64,000 bases of DNA. Source: Mycogone perniciosa (lineage: Eukaryota > Ascomycota > Sordariomycetes > Hypocreales > Hypocreaceae). Both the position numbers and the translations under genes were made by a program. The stretch covers positions 310,001-374,000 of the forward strand of contig JAOALB010000014.1 of the NCBI GenBank assembly GCA_025331125.1, given 5' to 3'. This document shows positions 1-12,484 of the stretch, piece by piece (positions within the stretch are counted from its first letter, which is position 1; each line of letters starts with the position of its first letter). A model generated the notes under the pieces. That model was given only the letters and a program-made list of their open reading frames with translations, searched no databases and was not told the origin of the DNA.

Positions 1-2267
1 TTCTGCAGGTCTTCCCCAAACTTGCCCAGAAGACTAAACATCCCGCGTGTTTGCTTTTCAGCCTTTTCGTGGATTTTTCCGAATCCTTCATTCTGCTGGT
101 TTATTTCGCCTCTAATATCGTCAAGCTCTTTCTTGACAGTAATCTGAATTTGCGAAATTGCATCCCCAAGGCCGTTCTGTCCATTTGATACAGAGAGAAC
201 TTCAGACAAGATACTTATTCCGTGTGAGCTGAGAGCTAAAATTGAGGGGAGGAAAGCTCATACCGTGTCACAATATTGTCCTGGATATTTGCCAACCTGG
301 CCTCGATGTCGTCGAGTGAAAGCGTTTTGGAGGCGGATTGCTGCTTATCGGCAATCATGGAATCGAGCCTGAGATTTTGGTTAAAAGAGTTACAATGAGA
401 ACAAAAAAGGGCCGACACACTTTGCACGAATTTGGCTCATGATCTCAGCATTTGTCTGATACTCTTTCTGGCGCTCGTCATCTTTCTTGGAATAAAGCGC
501 AAACAAGGAATCTAGCTTGTTTTCCAAGCCCTCTACAGACTTGTGGGTGTTCTGCTGAGCTTCGATCTGCGTATGGAGTTTGTCAGTCAGATGTCTTTCT
601 TTCATCAAGTTCACTTCATGGTCCTTGATGTTCTCCTGGAGCTCTGAGATGGCTTGATCCTCTGCATCCTTCATTAGCTGTGTCTCACGGGAATCATGTT
701 CGAATACACCCACTGTGCCGGATTTCGCGCTCGGTTTCAGTACGAAATTCATCGAGGCATTTCCTCATTTCCTCACGCTTCTTGCGATTATTCTCAAGGG
801 CTTTATCAATGGTCTCCGAATCGACCGTTTTGCGAGCGTTCTCTTTGCGCAGCTCGTCCATCGTTTCTTGGTAATAAGAGCGGCAACTCCGGAACAGTTT
901 CTCATGCTCTATGATGACATCGTTAAGCTTTGATTGATGGTCATCATATCTGTCGGTAAGAGTCTCCCGTCGCATCTGGGACTCGGATAATTGGTTGCGC
1001 AAGGACTGAACCTCGTCGCTCAGAACCTTGTTTTCTTCCGCAACTCGAGAATCTTCTTCTTGCAATTTCTTGCAGTGGTTCTCGACGTCACGTATTTTGT
1101 CATCTTTCTTGTCCATCATAACCCGTGAGTCTTGTAGCTCTTGCTCTCGACGACAAATGTCTTCTTGTAGCCTCTCAATTTCTAGATTGGCTTGCATATT
1201 TTCTTCCTCTGCAATTTGGATACACTCGTTCCAATATTGGGCAACTTGGTGCATGGCAACCTTTTTGCGCTCCGGGTCGGATCGAGAACGGTGTTTGTGG
1301 ACCGATGCTCGCTTTTTAGATATGTTACTCGCGCGTGACTGGGATCGGTGCCGAGACAGCTTCTCCCTATCTTGAGGGGTACGACAGGCCACTGGCCTAT
1401 TGACTAAATCTTCACGATGGTAGCGACGTGATTTCACAGGGCTTCGATGGGTCGGACCTTCCAAGTCACCGCAGGTGCTGGCAGGGGATTGTTGGCGTTC
1501 ATTTCGACTCAGCCTTTGTACGTGGCATGGTGGTAGTTTTGGGCTGTTCATGTGGTTCTTGGAATGAAGCACATCATGGTGGACATGGACCATTTGTGGC
1601 ACATCTTCACAGACGTTTCTCGCGGGAGAGGATGTAGGTTTCACTGAAGAAGATGTTTCCACGATCACCTTGGCATTCTCGACAGTCCTAGATGGAAACT
1701 TTTTGGGAGAGGAAGACGAAAGCTTGTCTGAACTGGAGGTCTTGTGGGAAGTCTCTGCTGGACCAGATTTTTGAAAGATATTCGAAGGTGGTAGCCGCTA
1801 CTATCCATTAGATTCAAAACTCGTGCTTCAGAGTTCACATGGCTTGCCTGATGAGAGGAAGGCTGACTATCCGGGGGACGATGGAGACTCAATGGGCCCT
1901 GAAGGCATAACTCAGGGAGATCCAAAGGATCACCCGTCGTAAAATGGATGGGCTTTACCGGCTTGGGAATGCGTGGAGGGCTATGGAGCGGTCTCTTTGA
2001 GAATTGTCCAGGGCGAGGCGGTTCTCTCCGCGGAAAGGCAAAGCCCTGAGACAGGGTAGTTTCTGAGATCTCATCTGTGGATGCGAAGAACTTTTTTGGT
2101 TGGCGAGCGCTGGACTGTGGCTCTATCGCTTCCTGTGAAACCGGCTCAGGAACCAATAGCATGGCATCGAAGTCTCTTTCGTCTAGAAGCTGTCCGTACG
2201 GGTCTGTCTTGTCTTGACTCGATTCTGAGTTTCTGGAGTTAGACCTAGTGCCGGGTGATGCCGCCAT
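1..2267 (-). CDS. Long coiled-coil protein, 3' part missing (off left edge)
   Basis: I do not recognise the family. Five exons are in the window: 2267-1802, 1754-714, 661-421, 368-264 and 213 running off the edge, giving about 688 residues so far. Introns are 47, 52, 52 and 50 nt and each junction keeps frame. The first intron has a weak donor (GTAGCG) and is the least certain. The N-terminal third is Ser/Pro-rich and disordered, followed by a basic patch (around KSRRYHRED and HKHRSRSDPERKK). From about residue 310 on it is almost continuous heptad-rich coiled coil (EEENMQANLEIERLQED, VSDEVQ-type and KDHEVNLMKERHL segments), still coiled at the window edge. Such architecture fits a cytoskeletal, spindle-pole or chromosome-structure scaffold, but that is only inference. 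The start ATG at 2267 is the first in a frame that opens directly into the protein. Confidence 0.75.
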
Positions 2268-3703
2268 GATGTTGGCCGGCTTGTCCTACAGCGAGAGGAC
2301 GAGTCGAGATCAGGACGTTGATCAAATGAGATAGGGGGCCCTTGAACGCAGGTTAATCATGGGGGGAAATCATTGAGGTTGAGAGAAGATCCAAAATCCA
2401 AAAGTCTGTAGCCATCTTGGAGCAAGTGCAGTTGAGCGCAGAAGGAAGGAGCAGCAGATGATGATGCTCCTTCTCGCTGAACATGCGGAGTGTTACCACT
2501 AGGTACTTGCTAAGAGCCGCAACGATCAGTCATATGAGAAACCCGATAAAATGAGACAGTATTATTGTTTGCATTTTTTGACTACTTTTTGCTATACTGA
2601 TGGCGATGATTTATCGCCTGTTGATATTTAATGGTTGTTGGGGCGACTGTTTCAGACGATGTTGTATGAGATGTTATCATCACGGCAGCAGCCAAAGAAA
2701 TAAAAAATGAATCAGTAAGTAAATTGGAAGCAATGAGAGACGCTGTGAGGCAGATGTACGATGATAATCGATGGCATCCTTCGATCAAGTGTCTCGGCCT
2801 TTGCAAACTACTACATGACAAATGAACCGATTGCTAATAATGACTCGAGGCCGCGGCGCGGAAGAGCGTCTTACCTCGATGCGCCTCTTGTGATGAGACA
2901 CTGCCTGTCGGCAACATCTACGAAGTACTCCGTACCTGTGGCATCAACCAGACTGAGACAGACGCCCACCAAAGGTCGCTCTGTTGGCCCATCCCCTCAA
3001 TTTACGCGAGTTGCATACCAAGAGCAAAAATCACGAATAGACCGTCATCATACGCGCGATGCTCTTGGCCTTCGTCACACATAAAAAACGGCGTACGGAG
3101 TACACTACGAAGCTTTTGTACGGAGTTGGATACACACTCCGTACTTCGTACTAGGAGTACATAAAATAGCCGTTCAACTCCCCCTGCTATCACATCCTCA
3201 CGGTTGGGTGATACGAGAGGCAAAAGATGGTGCGAGAGACAGAAAAGCTGAATCTCCAACACCCCATTGGCTATAACCCTGGCCCGCAGTGATGGCGTCG
3301 GCGCTTCGCTGGTGATGAGAGACCAATCATCGTGGCCTAAACTCCCGACCCTACCACTTTTGGACACTGGGGTTGCAGCGGGAGAGGCCCAAGGCTTGTG
3401 AAATGGATCGAATGGCACAGCAGGGCGGCAACTGATACATGGGCAAATATCCTGGCGTCGCTTCATGCAGCCAGCAACTCGTCACGAAAATAGCCTGGGT
3501 GACGGAGCGGAGGCGAGTGAAGAAGCTGGCGTAAATAATAAGAGTGGGTTGGGACGCTGACTAGCATCAATTCCTCCAAAAGCCATTTCTCGCTCTTCTT
3601 TATCCTTGTCGTGTGTGTTCATGCTGTTGATTTGAAGCATCCAATTTTTCTTTCATTAAGTCCTTGATCAGCAAACTATATAATACAAAGGTCATCAAAG
3701 ATC
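2268..3703. other. Gene-free divergent intergenic region
   Basis: About 1.4 kb between the starts of the coiled-coil gene (-) and the small membrane protein (+). I see no convincing gene. It contains several TACGGAGTAC/TACTTCGTA-type motifs between about 2918 and 3165, including a perfect hairpin at 3118-3144. The ORFs here are short and of random composition. Confidence 0.6.
3118..3144. repeat. Inverted repeat GTACGGAGT / ACTCCGTAC, 9-nt loop
   Basis: Perfect 9-bp arms at 3118-3126 and 3136-3144 are separated by nine bases. Further partial copies (TACGGAGTAC near 3093, TACTTCGTAC just downstream) flank it. One of the dispersed TACGGAGTA-family elements of the window. Confidence 0.7.
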
Positions 3704-4233
3704 ATGTCTGGCTCGACATCCAATCATGGATCCGCTGACTGGCAAGGAGACGCCGGCAGCTCACTTCCCCCGGGTGTTGGTGATGGGACCGATGCTGGTG
3801 CAGCGGGTGACAGCTCCGTGAACTCTATCACTCTCTCTACTGGGGCCTTGATTGCCATCATCGTTGTCGTCCTCATTGTCATCTTGATTGGGAGTGAGTA
3901 ATATTTAAGACATACATGACTTGGTAGTTGCTCAGAGGCACTAACTGACATTTCACAGTATCAACAGCTACCCTCTTCTTCATCGCCAAGAAGCGCGAGT
4001 GGACAATCAAGGAGACCATCAGGAGATCAACCAAAAGAGTCGCCACGGCGCTCACTCCAAGGAGAAGCGAGTTCCCCCGCTCAGTCAAGGGATCAACGCG
4101 CTCATCCCACCGAGGGCGTTCAAAGCTCGCCGACAACGTGCCTCCAACCCCACGGCTTCGACCCGAGGACCTGGAGAAGGGCCTAGCCCTCAGCGAGGCC
4201 AATTCTAACGGGCGGAAGTTCGGTCGGATGTAA
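3704..4233 (+). CDS. Small single-pass membrane protein
   Basis: Two exons, 3704-3893 and 3959-4233, are joined over a 65-nt intron (GTGAGT...CACAG, with CTAAC branch-like sequence about 18 nt before the acceptor), giving 154 residues. The N-terminal 45 residues are Gly/Ser/Asp-rich. One strong hydrophobic helix follows at about residues 46-72 (ALIAIIVVVLIVILIG continuing into ATLFFIA across the splice site). After it comes a very basic stretch (KKREW, RRSTKR, TPRRSE) and a C-terminal tail with PTPRLRPEDLEKG. There is no cleavable signal peptide, and the positive-inside rule predicts Nout-Cin. I do not recognise a named family; small proteins of this shape are common hypothetical proteins in filamentous fungi. 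It converges on ENP2, with 149 bases between the stops. Confidence 0.8.
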
Positions 4234-4382
4234 TACCCAAGGCGCAGCACGGTGTTTAGGTTATGGATATAGGCGATTAACGGCGCATGGCTTGGTATCA
4301 ATGATGTTATGTTCTTCTCACGGCTGGTCCAATGTACATACTGGTTTTCGACTCTGATATAGGCATTTGACAATTGTGGGTA

Positions 4383-6326
4383 TCACATCTTTCTAAATGT
4401 GTTGGAGCTGGCGCTCCGTCTGGTGCCAGCGGCCCTCTTCTGCGGCGGAGACGCCTCTACCTCCTCTTCTTGTTTCTGCTTCTTTTTCGACTCTGGTACG
4501 AATGTGACTGATCTTTCACCGACAATATTACCCCCCAGCTGTGTTTTGCTACTCCGTGTTGATTTTTGCTGCCTTGATCCCAACGCCGTATCCTTCAATT
4601 GCCGACCCTCGTTTTGGGTCGATGAAACACGCATCACCACATCATCCTTTGGCTTTGACGAAGATATCGGCTCATCTTCATCACTAGACTCATCATCAGA
4701 GTCCTTAGTCTTGTACCGGATTGTTGCGCCAACCTTGGCCTCGAGAGCCTGCTGAACTGCAGTGCTCGGATTGAGGGCTTTGAATTCGCCACTGTTCTCG
4801 TCCACCTTGAATTCCTCGTCTTCGAACAGCTTGCTGAATCGCGTATCGCCAAGAAGACCAGCCTCGGTGTCAACTTCCTCTCTGTTCTCCTGTTTCTTGA
4901 GAAGCTTGTCAACAAGTCTCTGGTTGACCTTGACCTTCTTGGTACCTCTAATTCGGCTAGCCCGTTCCTTCTCGACACGTTCCTTGACACGCTTCTGTCG
5001 TTCATCATCGAAGGCATACGGGTTCGCAATGAGTTTGGCTTGCTCATAGAGCTTGGACGCAACGAAGTATCCGTGCATGTATGGCCGCAGAAGGTTGGTC
5101 TTTCCGATCAAATGTGACAAACTGAGCTGCTTCAATTCTGGCAAGGTCAAGAATTTGTAGTTGTCGTAAGTCTCTGTATGGACTTCTTCCGCCATTTCCT
5201 CGACCATGCTGTCAAGGAACGAACACCATTTTGGCGCGGGGCCTAGTTGAGGGATGAAGAAAGAGTGTTGTTGTTTGCCTTCGTTTGCCGTAAGCAACAT
5301 GCCTGTGTTCTTGCACCACGCCACATCGTTGATATCCACCACCGGCTCAACGGAGGTCCATGGATCACCAGTTGCCTCATCCCAAATCTTGATGATGCGT
5401 TTATCGGCTGACATCAGCTTCTTCTCGTGAGAGGACGTTGTCATATGAATCAGCTTCTTCACAGGGAACCCGTAGCCGTGATCCTTCTTTAACAAAGGAG
5501 TTGGGCGTCGGAGATCGAACAGTTGAATCATACCGGTCGAGCTGCCGGTTGCTAGAGATAGACCGGAAGAGTGGAAATCGAGGGCTGTAACTGCGCCGTC
5601 ATGACCAGCGAGGAGCGCAACCCTCGATCTTGAACGAGGATCCCAGAACTCGACCGTCCCTATTGATGTTCCGAAAGCAAGAAGATTGTGTGTATCCTCG
5701 GCAGCTGCAGCTGCATTCACGCTCCCCACATCAACACCTCCTTGTAGACCACCACCCATCTCGTCGTTGCCACCCACGTCTATTTGATACGATTTCATGT
5801 AGCGTCCGAGCTCGAGATTCATGCGGAAAACCTCTCCTTTGCCATCGGCATCGATGCCCACAGCAGGAACGAGAGCCTCGGTTGAATGGCGATCATATAT
5901 GAGGTCTCGACCGTATCTGGGGATCCGAACTTCGTAATGACATCCCATGGGGGTATGAAATTCGAGTTTTCGGTCATTTTGGAGGTGAAGCGATTTGGAG
6001 TAGTCGGAAGAAAGGAGGACGAATGTTTCATTAAGTGATGTAGTATGTCTTGCGAATGAAAGAGACAGCTGAGGGAGGTTATGAACATGGATCTGAGGCT
6101 TATAGGTGCCAGTACTCATGACCCAGTCACCATCCTCGCTGATGCGAACGCAGCTACTGGCTTCCTCAAACTCAAAGTCCTGCAGCAGCTCGACACGGTT
6201 CTGGTACTCGGCATCGTTCTTCAGACTGCGCTTCCGCCGACGAGCGAGCCAATCCGGCAAGGGACGCGCTGTGGATGCGCCAGATATTGTGTAAACGGGG
6301 ACCGTCCCCGGATTGGAAAGCTTCAT
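4383..6326 (-). CDS. ENP2: Ribosome biogenesis protein ENP2 / NOL10
   Basis: Single-exon gene, 647 residues. ENP2/NOL10 is a nucleolar WD-repeat component of the 90S/SSU processome needed for 18S rRNA maturation. The N-terminus (MKLSNPGTVPVYTISGAS, then LPDWLARRRKRSLKND) is the family signature. WD40 repeats fill about residues 60-370 (for example GTVEFWDPRSRSRVALLAGH and GMIQLFDLRRP). A NUC153-type motif follows at about residue 497 (RFSKLFEDEEFKVDE), and the tail is lysine- and acid-rich, as usual for nucleolar proteins. I chose the ATG at 6326, because the open frame upstream of it to 6509 starts without ATG and is not conserved in style. It is transcribed divergently from MED13, with 740 bp between the starts. 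Confidence 0.95.
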   Translation of the reverse strand: MKLSNPGTVPVYTISGASTARPLPDWLARRRKRSLKNDAEYQNRVELLQDFEFEEASSCVRISEDGDWVMSTGTYKPQIHVHNLPQLSLSFARHTTSLNETFVLLSSDYSKSLHLQNDRKLEFHTPMGCHYEVRIPRYGRDLIYDRHSTEALVPAVGIDADGKGEVFRMNLELGRYMKSYQIDVGGNDEMGGGLQGGVDVGSVNAAAAAEDTHNLLAFGTSIGTVEFWDPRSRSRVALLAGHDGAVTALDFHSSGLSLATGSSTGMIQLFDLRRPTPLLKKDHGYGFPVKKLIHMTTSSHEKKLMSADKRIIKIWDEATGDPWTSVEPVVDINDVAWCKNTGMLLTANEGKQQHSFFIPQLGPAPKWCSFLDSMVEEMAEEVHTETYDNYKFLTLPELKQLSLSHLIGKTNLLRPYMHGYFVASKLYEQAKLIANPYAFDDERQKRVKERVEKERASRIRGTKKVKVNQRLVDKLLKKQENREEVDTEAGLLGDTRFSKLFEDEEFKVDENSGEFKALNPSTAVQQALEAKVGATIRYKTKDSDDESSDEDEPISSSKPKDDVVMRVSSTQNEGRQLKDTALGSRQQKSTRSSKTQLGGNIVGERSVTFVPESKKKQKQEEEVEASPPQKRAAGTRRSASSNTFRKM

Positions 6327-7066
6327 GGCCGACTGTTGGGCGGCAATGAAAGCGCTGTCGAGGAAACCAAAAAAAAATCGACGGGACGTTTGGATCGCAA
6401 GGGAAAAATCAACGGCCAAAGATTCGCATTGATAATGGGACCTAGCAAAAAAATCAAGGTGAAGAAAATTCCAGCCCCACCTCGGTGATCGGTGAAGATC
6501 TCCCCACAATTGCAGTAGCGTCAGGCTTGACCGAACCAGCCAATACCTGCAAGGCGCGCTAGATCCAGCAGCCTTTGGGACTCCCTGGACGCCCTTCCAA
6601 ACCCACTGGCCCCCGGCCCTATCGAATTCAAATCCACGATCCGGTGGGTTTTCACCATTGCTTCATAATCCTCGCTCGAATGATCGATCGCTCTTGGCTG
6701 TGCGTGCCATCAACAACCGGCATGCTTGCTGCATTGGCTTAAGCCCTTGAATCCCCTTACGACTATCAGAGGATCCTCCGGCTTTGAGGCCCCATCTGGA
6801 GCCGAGATACCGCGCGCCATCCGGCGACGCTCCTCTGCTGCTTTGTCGACCATCGAGATGGAGCTCGGGCAGTTGAGAGCACCAATAATCGCGAATCCTG
6901 GACCGAATAATCGAGGTTGCTTGAACCCTTCTACCATTTGCCTTCACGCAAGGCCCCAGGTCCGATCGTTTGCGCGATAGACTCTGGACGCCGTGGCTGG
7001 GTGTCGAGGACAGCTAGCTGCGCTGTCACCGGCTGCCACGAGCCGATTCCTCCATCAGCAGTCGAT
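6327..7066. promoter_or_regulatory. Divergent promoter region ENP2 / MED13
   Basis: 740 bp between two start codons pointing apart, so it must hold both promoters and both 5' leaders. I see no clear TATA box and no additional gene; the short ORFs on both strands look random. Confidence 0.5.
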
Positions 7067-10000
7067 ATGGATACTGGAGAATATGAAACTAATACTATAC
7101 TAATTGTGAGTTTGCCATGAAGCTTTGCCAGGGCCCCCAGCTGATTTTGCCTCCCAGAATAATGTCTCGTCGATCGCTTATCGTTTCTACGAACCATCCT
7201 CCGACCTGTCGCAAAGCTTTCCCTTGACTGCTCTTGATATCGAAAGCGCATTGAGAGATGAAGGACATATCGTTTCCTACGATGCCACCAGGCGAGGTAT
7301 ATGGTACTTCCGATTTCACAACAAAGAAGAAAACCAGGACGGGTCGGGTCATGGTCTCGATTCTTCTCCTGAAGTGGCTGGATATAGCCTCATTCTCGCG
7401 GAGGAGGGTATAATAGAGCCACCGACACTGCAAAAGACTCGCGCGCAGACACAGCAGTCGAATAACACGCCTACCAGCTCATCATCGACAGGATCCATTC
7501 CGGAGCAAGCTCAACGCCACACCCTCGTGTCTCCTTTACAGGGCACTCTATCAAGCTCGCAGGATCCGGACCCAAAGGGCGTATCTTTTTCTGGGATTGA
7601 CTCAAAATCAGGAGTCACATCTCAAAAGACGCTGTATGAGAACTTGGTTGCCTCTATTCTCCTAACAATATCAGCAACATTTTGCAGCCAGGCTGGTGCT
7701 ATTCCTCTCAACTACCGAACCGTGTTGCTCCCACCTGGTTCGGCAATCACTCCCGATGCACAAGATGTTTCTCCGGAGAATTGTCCAGTTTTAGGCACGT
7801 TTAGAGCCTACCTGACAACAACCGGGGCGCTGATGCTTAGTTTAGCCCTGTCACGGTGTCAAGGGCTCTTATCTCTCGAGGATATCGTTGCGTCTGGTCT
7901 TGCTCCCTCTGGCCACCGCATTCTTGCCGCCCCCTTTGGGGTCATATCCAGCTATTCTTCACTCAATACAGTTGGCGATGGTGGAATAACAAGTTGGGTT
8001 CAAACCCCAAACACCCAGGTGCTCAGTTTGCGGGGTGGGCCCGAGGTCCACGACTCCTTATGGAAACAGGCTTGTCTGAGATTTCTGCAATTCCGAGGTA
8101 TCGCCGCTTCGAGATTGGGGCCTTGTCACTGGGTAAACCTTCTCGTATCAAGGCCGAGAAACCCAGATTCCAAGACTGACCATAGACACCCTTGTTCGGT
8201 TTCTTCGATCGCACTGCCATGGCCAGTATCATTATGTTTCCGGAAGCGGCCCGTTGATATATCGTCTACTAGTCGGGTTGTCGATACCATACTGAGCGGC
8301 CATGAAGAAAGCCACGATCCTCTGGGCAGCGCGAAGGGATGGTTCAGCTCGACTGCAGAAAGGGAGGAGAAAGCATCGAAAAGAATTACTGAGCGTGCGA
8401 TGGCCATACCCAAGGAGGCGTGCCTATTAGACTCGAAAGTTCCTAAGACTAATGGACAATCGCCCATGACTTTGCGACGACCGAGCATGGCGACAACGGG
8501 TGTCATGTACCCAACTCCACCTGATGGGATCCAGCAACTGAATGGTGTGACGCCCTCTATAGATGGCACGCTATCCAGTCCAGGCAATCCATTATCCGCG
8601 CCAACAGTTCCTGATTTGGATGCTGCAGCTCCTACTAATGCAATTTCCATCAGTGACAATCTTGACTATAGCCATGAATTTGCAGAGTCTAAGCCACAGC
8701 GAGGCGATAACACTCTTCTTGGCGACACGGACAATATGTTTGGGGATATGGGAGGGGACATGTTTGATGATAACGACATTACTGAAGCCGACTTCAATTT
8801 TTTCGATGAACAGCCTGGTGATCTTGATCTCGACATATCGATGGTCGACCTTGGCGTCCCAGAAACTGTTTCGCTCCCGCTTCCTAAAGCCCCTGAAGAA
8901 GTTCCAACTGTAGTTGAGGAAACGGCGCCACAACCCCCGGCTGAACAGGAAATCATAGTCTTCGCTAAGCCAGAGCTGAAACATGCTCGAAGCTGCCAAA
9001 ACGAAGACCAATCTCAGCGTGGTCGAGATGCGCGAACTGGCTCCACCAAGCGAGAGCCTAGTCCTTTTGATCCGCACACGGTATTCAAGCGTGTACGGGC
9101 ATCCTTGAGAGCGACAGGACCTGGCGTCAATATTAATAGCTCAGGCTCGAACCGGAAAACTAAGATATTTGAAAAACTCGACTTCGATCCCACCCTACCG
9201 ATGATCAACAAGAAATATGAGCAAGGTGGACTTTTCGATTTTAGCACCACTTCCAACACGGAGAAACCAAAACTCGACCCAGGGATGCTTCCTGAGACCG
9301 ATTACTTGAAGCGGCATGGAAAGTCTAGCAGGAAATCGAAAGATCGACCAGGTTCCATGGGCTCCTTGATGAAAACACTGACAGGATTAGAGCCACCAAT
9401 ATCCAATACCAGTCCAATGAAACTTGACGCATCGTTATCTGAGGGAGACGATAGCAGTTTAGAATCGGATCAGGATGATTCCAGTTTTACGACCGATGAG
9501 CCGATTTCTCCACATAAAGTTGGCATCAGGCTGGGAAATCTTGACGACGATGCCATCTCTCAGGTGACCTCGTTCAGAGACGCTGAACTACTAGAAGAGC
9601 CTGATCACCATTTTGCTGTGGAACTACCACGGCTTTCCAAGCCAGATGTGTCTGAGGTGCCACTCTCGATCTTCTTCTCGGACCCAGAACCCTTGGTGCT
9701 GGACATGTCCCTGACTGACGAGCACTTGGTTCAGATTGCACAAATCCTAACCGAGCAAGCTGCCACTGGTTCCTTGGATATTTGCAATACTCGCGATGAC
9801 GAGGCATCCACTATGCCAGCAAGCCAGATTTTATCCGTTAATACTCGAAATGCGTTTCAAATTCTGGAGGGCATCGTATCACAATTTCTTGGGGAAACGA
9901 ATTCGATGCGATTGAAGGGCCTACTTGACGTCCAGGATGTTCCATGGCTGGGGCAGACTACTCGATTGCAGCCACGACCGATCCCAGGGAGGGAAGCTAG

Positions 10001-11630
10001 TTCCGAGCCAGTGCGGCCAAGCAACCTCTATCAGATCCCTAGCCCTCATCTGGAGGTCCGTCGAGCGGATGTGAAGTTGTCTGTTTTGCCATCCGCGGTA
10101 TCATTCTGGGAAAGTCTGGGGCTTTCACCTTCGTCCGGTAGCAAGAACGTGAGCGCCGTTTGCGTCTTCCCCGGATGGGCTGGAATGGGAGACAATGTCA
10201 GAACTTTTCTTGACCGAATCAAGAGCGTTTACGAGTTTTTTAAGCTCGGAGCCTTCGAAAACATGGCCATTGCTTCGGATTTTGAAGACGGTTTATTGCC
10301 ATACGAAGTTGACAGGATCTCTACCTCGCCTGACGCCACTGTGACGGGACATGGATCGGCTCTCGTTGAGAGCATGGAAGTTTTGCGTGGGGCATTGCCC
10401 AATCTGACAATTACTGACACCAATTTTGTGATTTATTGTGTGTATTCGCCCAACAACCCAGGAACAATTGTTGAAGCGTGCACCGCTTTCCAGCGTTTCT
10501 TTGAGAGCTACCAGAAACATCTGGCAACGAGAAGAGAAACAGCACAGAACGAGCTGGTCTTGCAACTGGTTTCCGCAGACCTTCTATCATCACCAACTTC
10601 GATGGTCGTCACATCAGCCCCAGAGCTCGTCAGGCTTTGCATCGAGACGTATGATCGATGTACGCTTTTTGGTGGTCCGATGCCAGCTCCGGCGATCAGG
10701 CTGGAACAGCAGTTACCACGCATGATCGACTTCAAGCAAACGAATGCTCCATCAGCGTCGCTCATTCGCGAGAACTCATGTATACACGTCTGCTATGCTC
10801 AGAGTGTTGATGAGCGATGGGTCACAGCAGCGTGGACTGACGATCGAGGGAATCAGCAAGCAACTGCGTCTTATTGCCTCGGACGGAAAGGGAAGCCCCT
10901 ATCTCGGTCTATGAACGAAATTGCCAACGAAATATGGGAGACTACGTTGGAGTTTATTTCTGTTTGGAAAGTCCACTGGCGAATCATTATTACCAAATGT
11001 GGACCGATGCCTCAGCAAGAAATGGAGTTTTGGGTTGATTTGGCTCGAACCGAGATCAACGCGGCTGTCACAATGGTATTGATGACTGTCGACACGAATC
11101 CGTCTCTCCAACTACTACCCCCGATCATGAAACTACCTCCATCTTCAGCCTCTCTCTACGTCACCCCAGTTTCAACACCAAATGCCGCTATCTCGCCGGA
11201 ACAGACCACGACTCCTGCCACTCCTGCTCGCGATACATCTGCAACCCCAGGGGCTGACAATGCTGCCGATACAGACGTGGACGCTGTGCTGGCGGATGTT
11301 ACAGACCAAACATGGGGGGCTGTGGCTGGTCACCGCCTCAGCAACTCTACAAGCATTCTCGAGGTGCAGCCTGCACTGATCAGCGGCTATCTCATCAAGC
11401 GGACGGGAACGAGAGTCGAAGACGCCCCCGCCGTGATGGAGGTGAATATGGTATACATAGAGGCAATGCCACGATCTTACGAGCCCATATTTAGGGAAAT
11501 GTTGAGCTTTTTCCGAGGGTTGGGGACCTTGGCGAGAGCACGAGGCATGGTCGACAGGGAATCAGATGTGCGCCCCTGGCACGTAGCAGCCGCCGAGAAG
11601 GCTGTACGCGCACTGTATCTGCTAATGTGA
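7067..11630 (+). CDS. SSN2: Mediator subunit 13 (SSN2/SRB9), kinase module
   Basis: MED13 links the CDK8 kinase module to core Mediator and represses or tunes RNA polymerase II. Two exons: 7067-7105 (13 codons, MDTGEYETNTILI) and 7158-11630, across a 52-nt GTGAGT...CCCAG intron; total 1503 residues. The N-terminal MED13_N region starts SSIAYRFYEP and carries the GIWYFR motif near residue 65. A long disordered, acidic middle follows (about residues 400-900, with DNMFGDMGGDMFDD). The conserved C-terminal MED13_C region lies at about residues 1000-1500 (VCVFPGWAGMGDNVRTFLDR, IHVCYAQSVDERWVTAAWTD, WRIIITKCGPMPQQEMEFW). The tiny first exon is easily lost by gene callers, which would otherwise have to start at a non-ATG codon. 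Reads away from ENP2. Confidence 0.94.
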
Positions 11631-12484
11631 ATTCAAATGGGGGGCGGGTCTTGGTGATACCTAGTGATGAGGCATGTTGGAAACTTGCTATGGCGTTTTC
11701 TTGGCGTTTGACATGATACGGCTGAGTGGCGGAGGATGCTATCTTTGGAAGCGGGCATAGAGGAGGGAAGACCAGAGGTGCCGCTCACATCAGGTGCAGC
11801 CGGATGATGCAAGCAATGCCTTCTGGCCTGTAGATAGAGAGACTCTTAGGGGCGTAATTCAAGGAGACATATTCACTATTATTCACACCGCAACAATCGA
11901 CGGTATGTCGGTGCCTGACGGTGATGCCGAGATGTGTGACATGTGTGGTAGCACTGGACGCGATCACACGGACTCAGGTGCATAGTAATATTGCAATATC
12001 ACCGCAGTAATGCTGCAAGTTTACATCACATAGCAAACAATAGGAGTCGACTCGCGTTTGGACGAGTCAGATTGCACGTTCATATCTGCTGTGTAACACA
12101 GCATGCATCTATTGAAACGACCCGCCGAATGTGACGTGTAGTAAGAGGGAGCCTATTAGTGATAGACAAGAGTACGAAGTAGGTACTAAGGCTTTTTCTT
12201 TCTCAGCCTTGGGCTTCTGCTCTCAACACACAGCTATAAGAAGGCCTAGTCCATCCATACTAAAATTCCTGGACACAAGTGAGTCATCCATCTCATGGCT
12301 AGCTTCATCGAGTCGGTGACTCTTTGAAGGATCCACTTGATTGATACAAGTAAGTCTCTGGAGTTATGAACATATACCGAATCCTTGTTACAAGCTACTA
12401 CCGACGATAGAAATAAATAAACCGAAAACAACACAAAGCGTCCGATCACAGCACATTCAGCAAGTAATGAACCATTAAACAACC
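11631..12484. other. Intergenic, no gene seen
   Basis: 854 bp between MED13 and the F-box gene, both on the + strand. It holds the MED13 3' end and the F-box promoter. One TACGAAGTA-type motif lies near 12172. I see no supported ORF. Confidence 0.5.

Noticed and set aside
8126..8659. 177-codon antisense frame inside MED13
   Set aside because: No recognisable content; it lies in the disordered part of MED13, where any frame tends to stay open.
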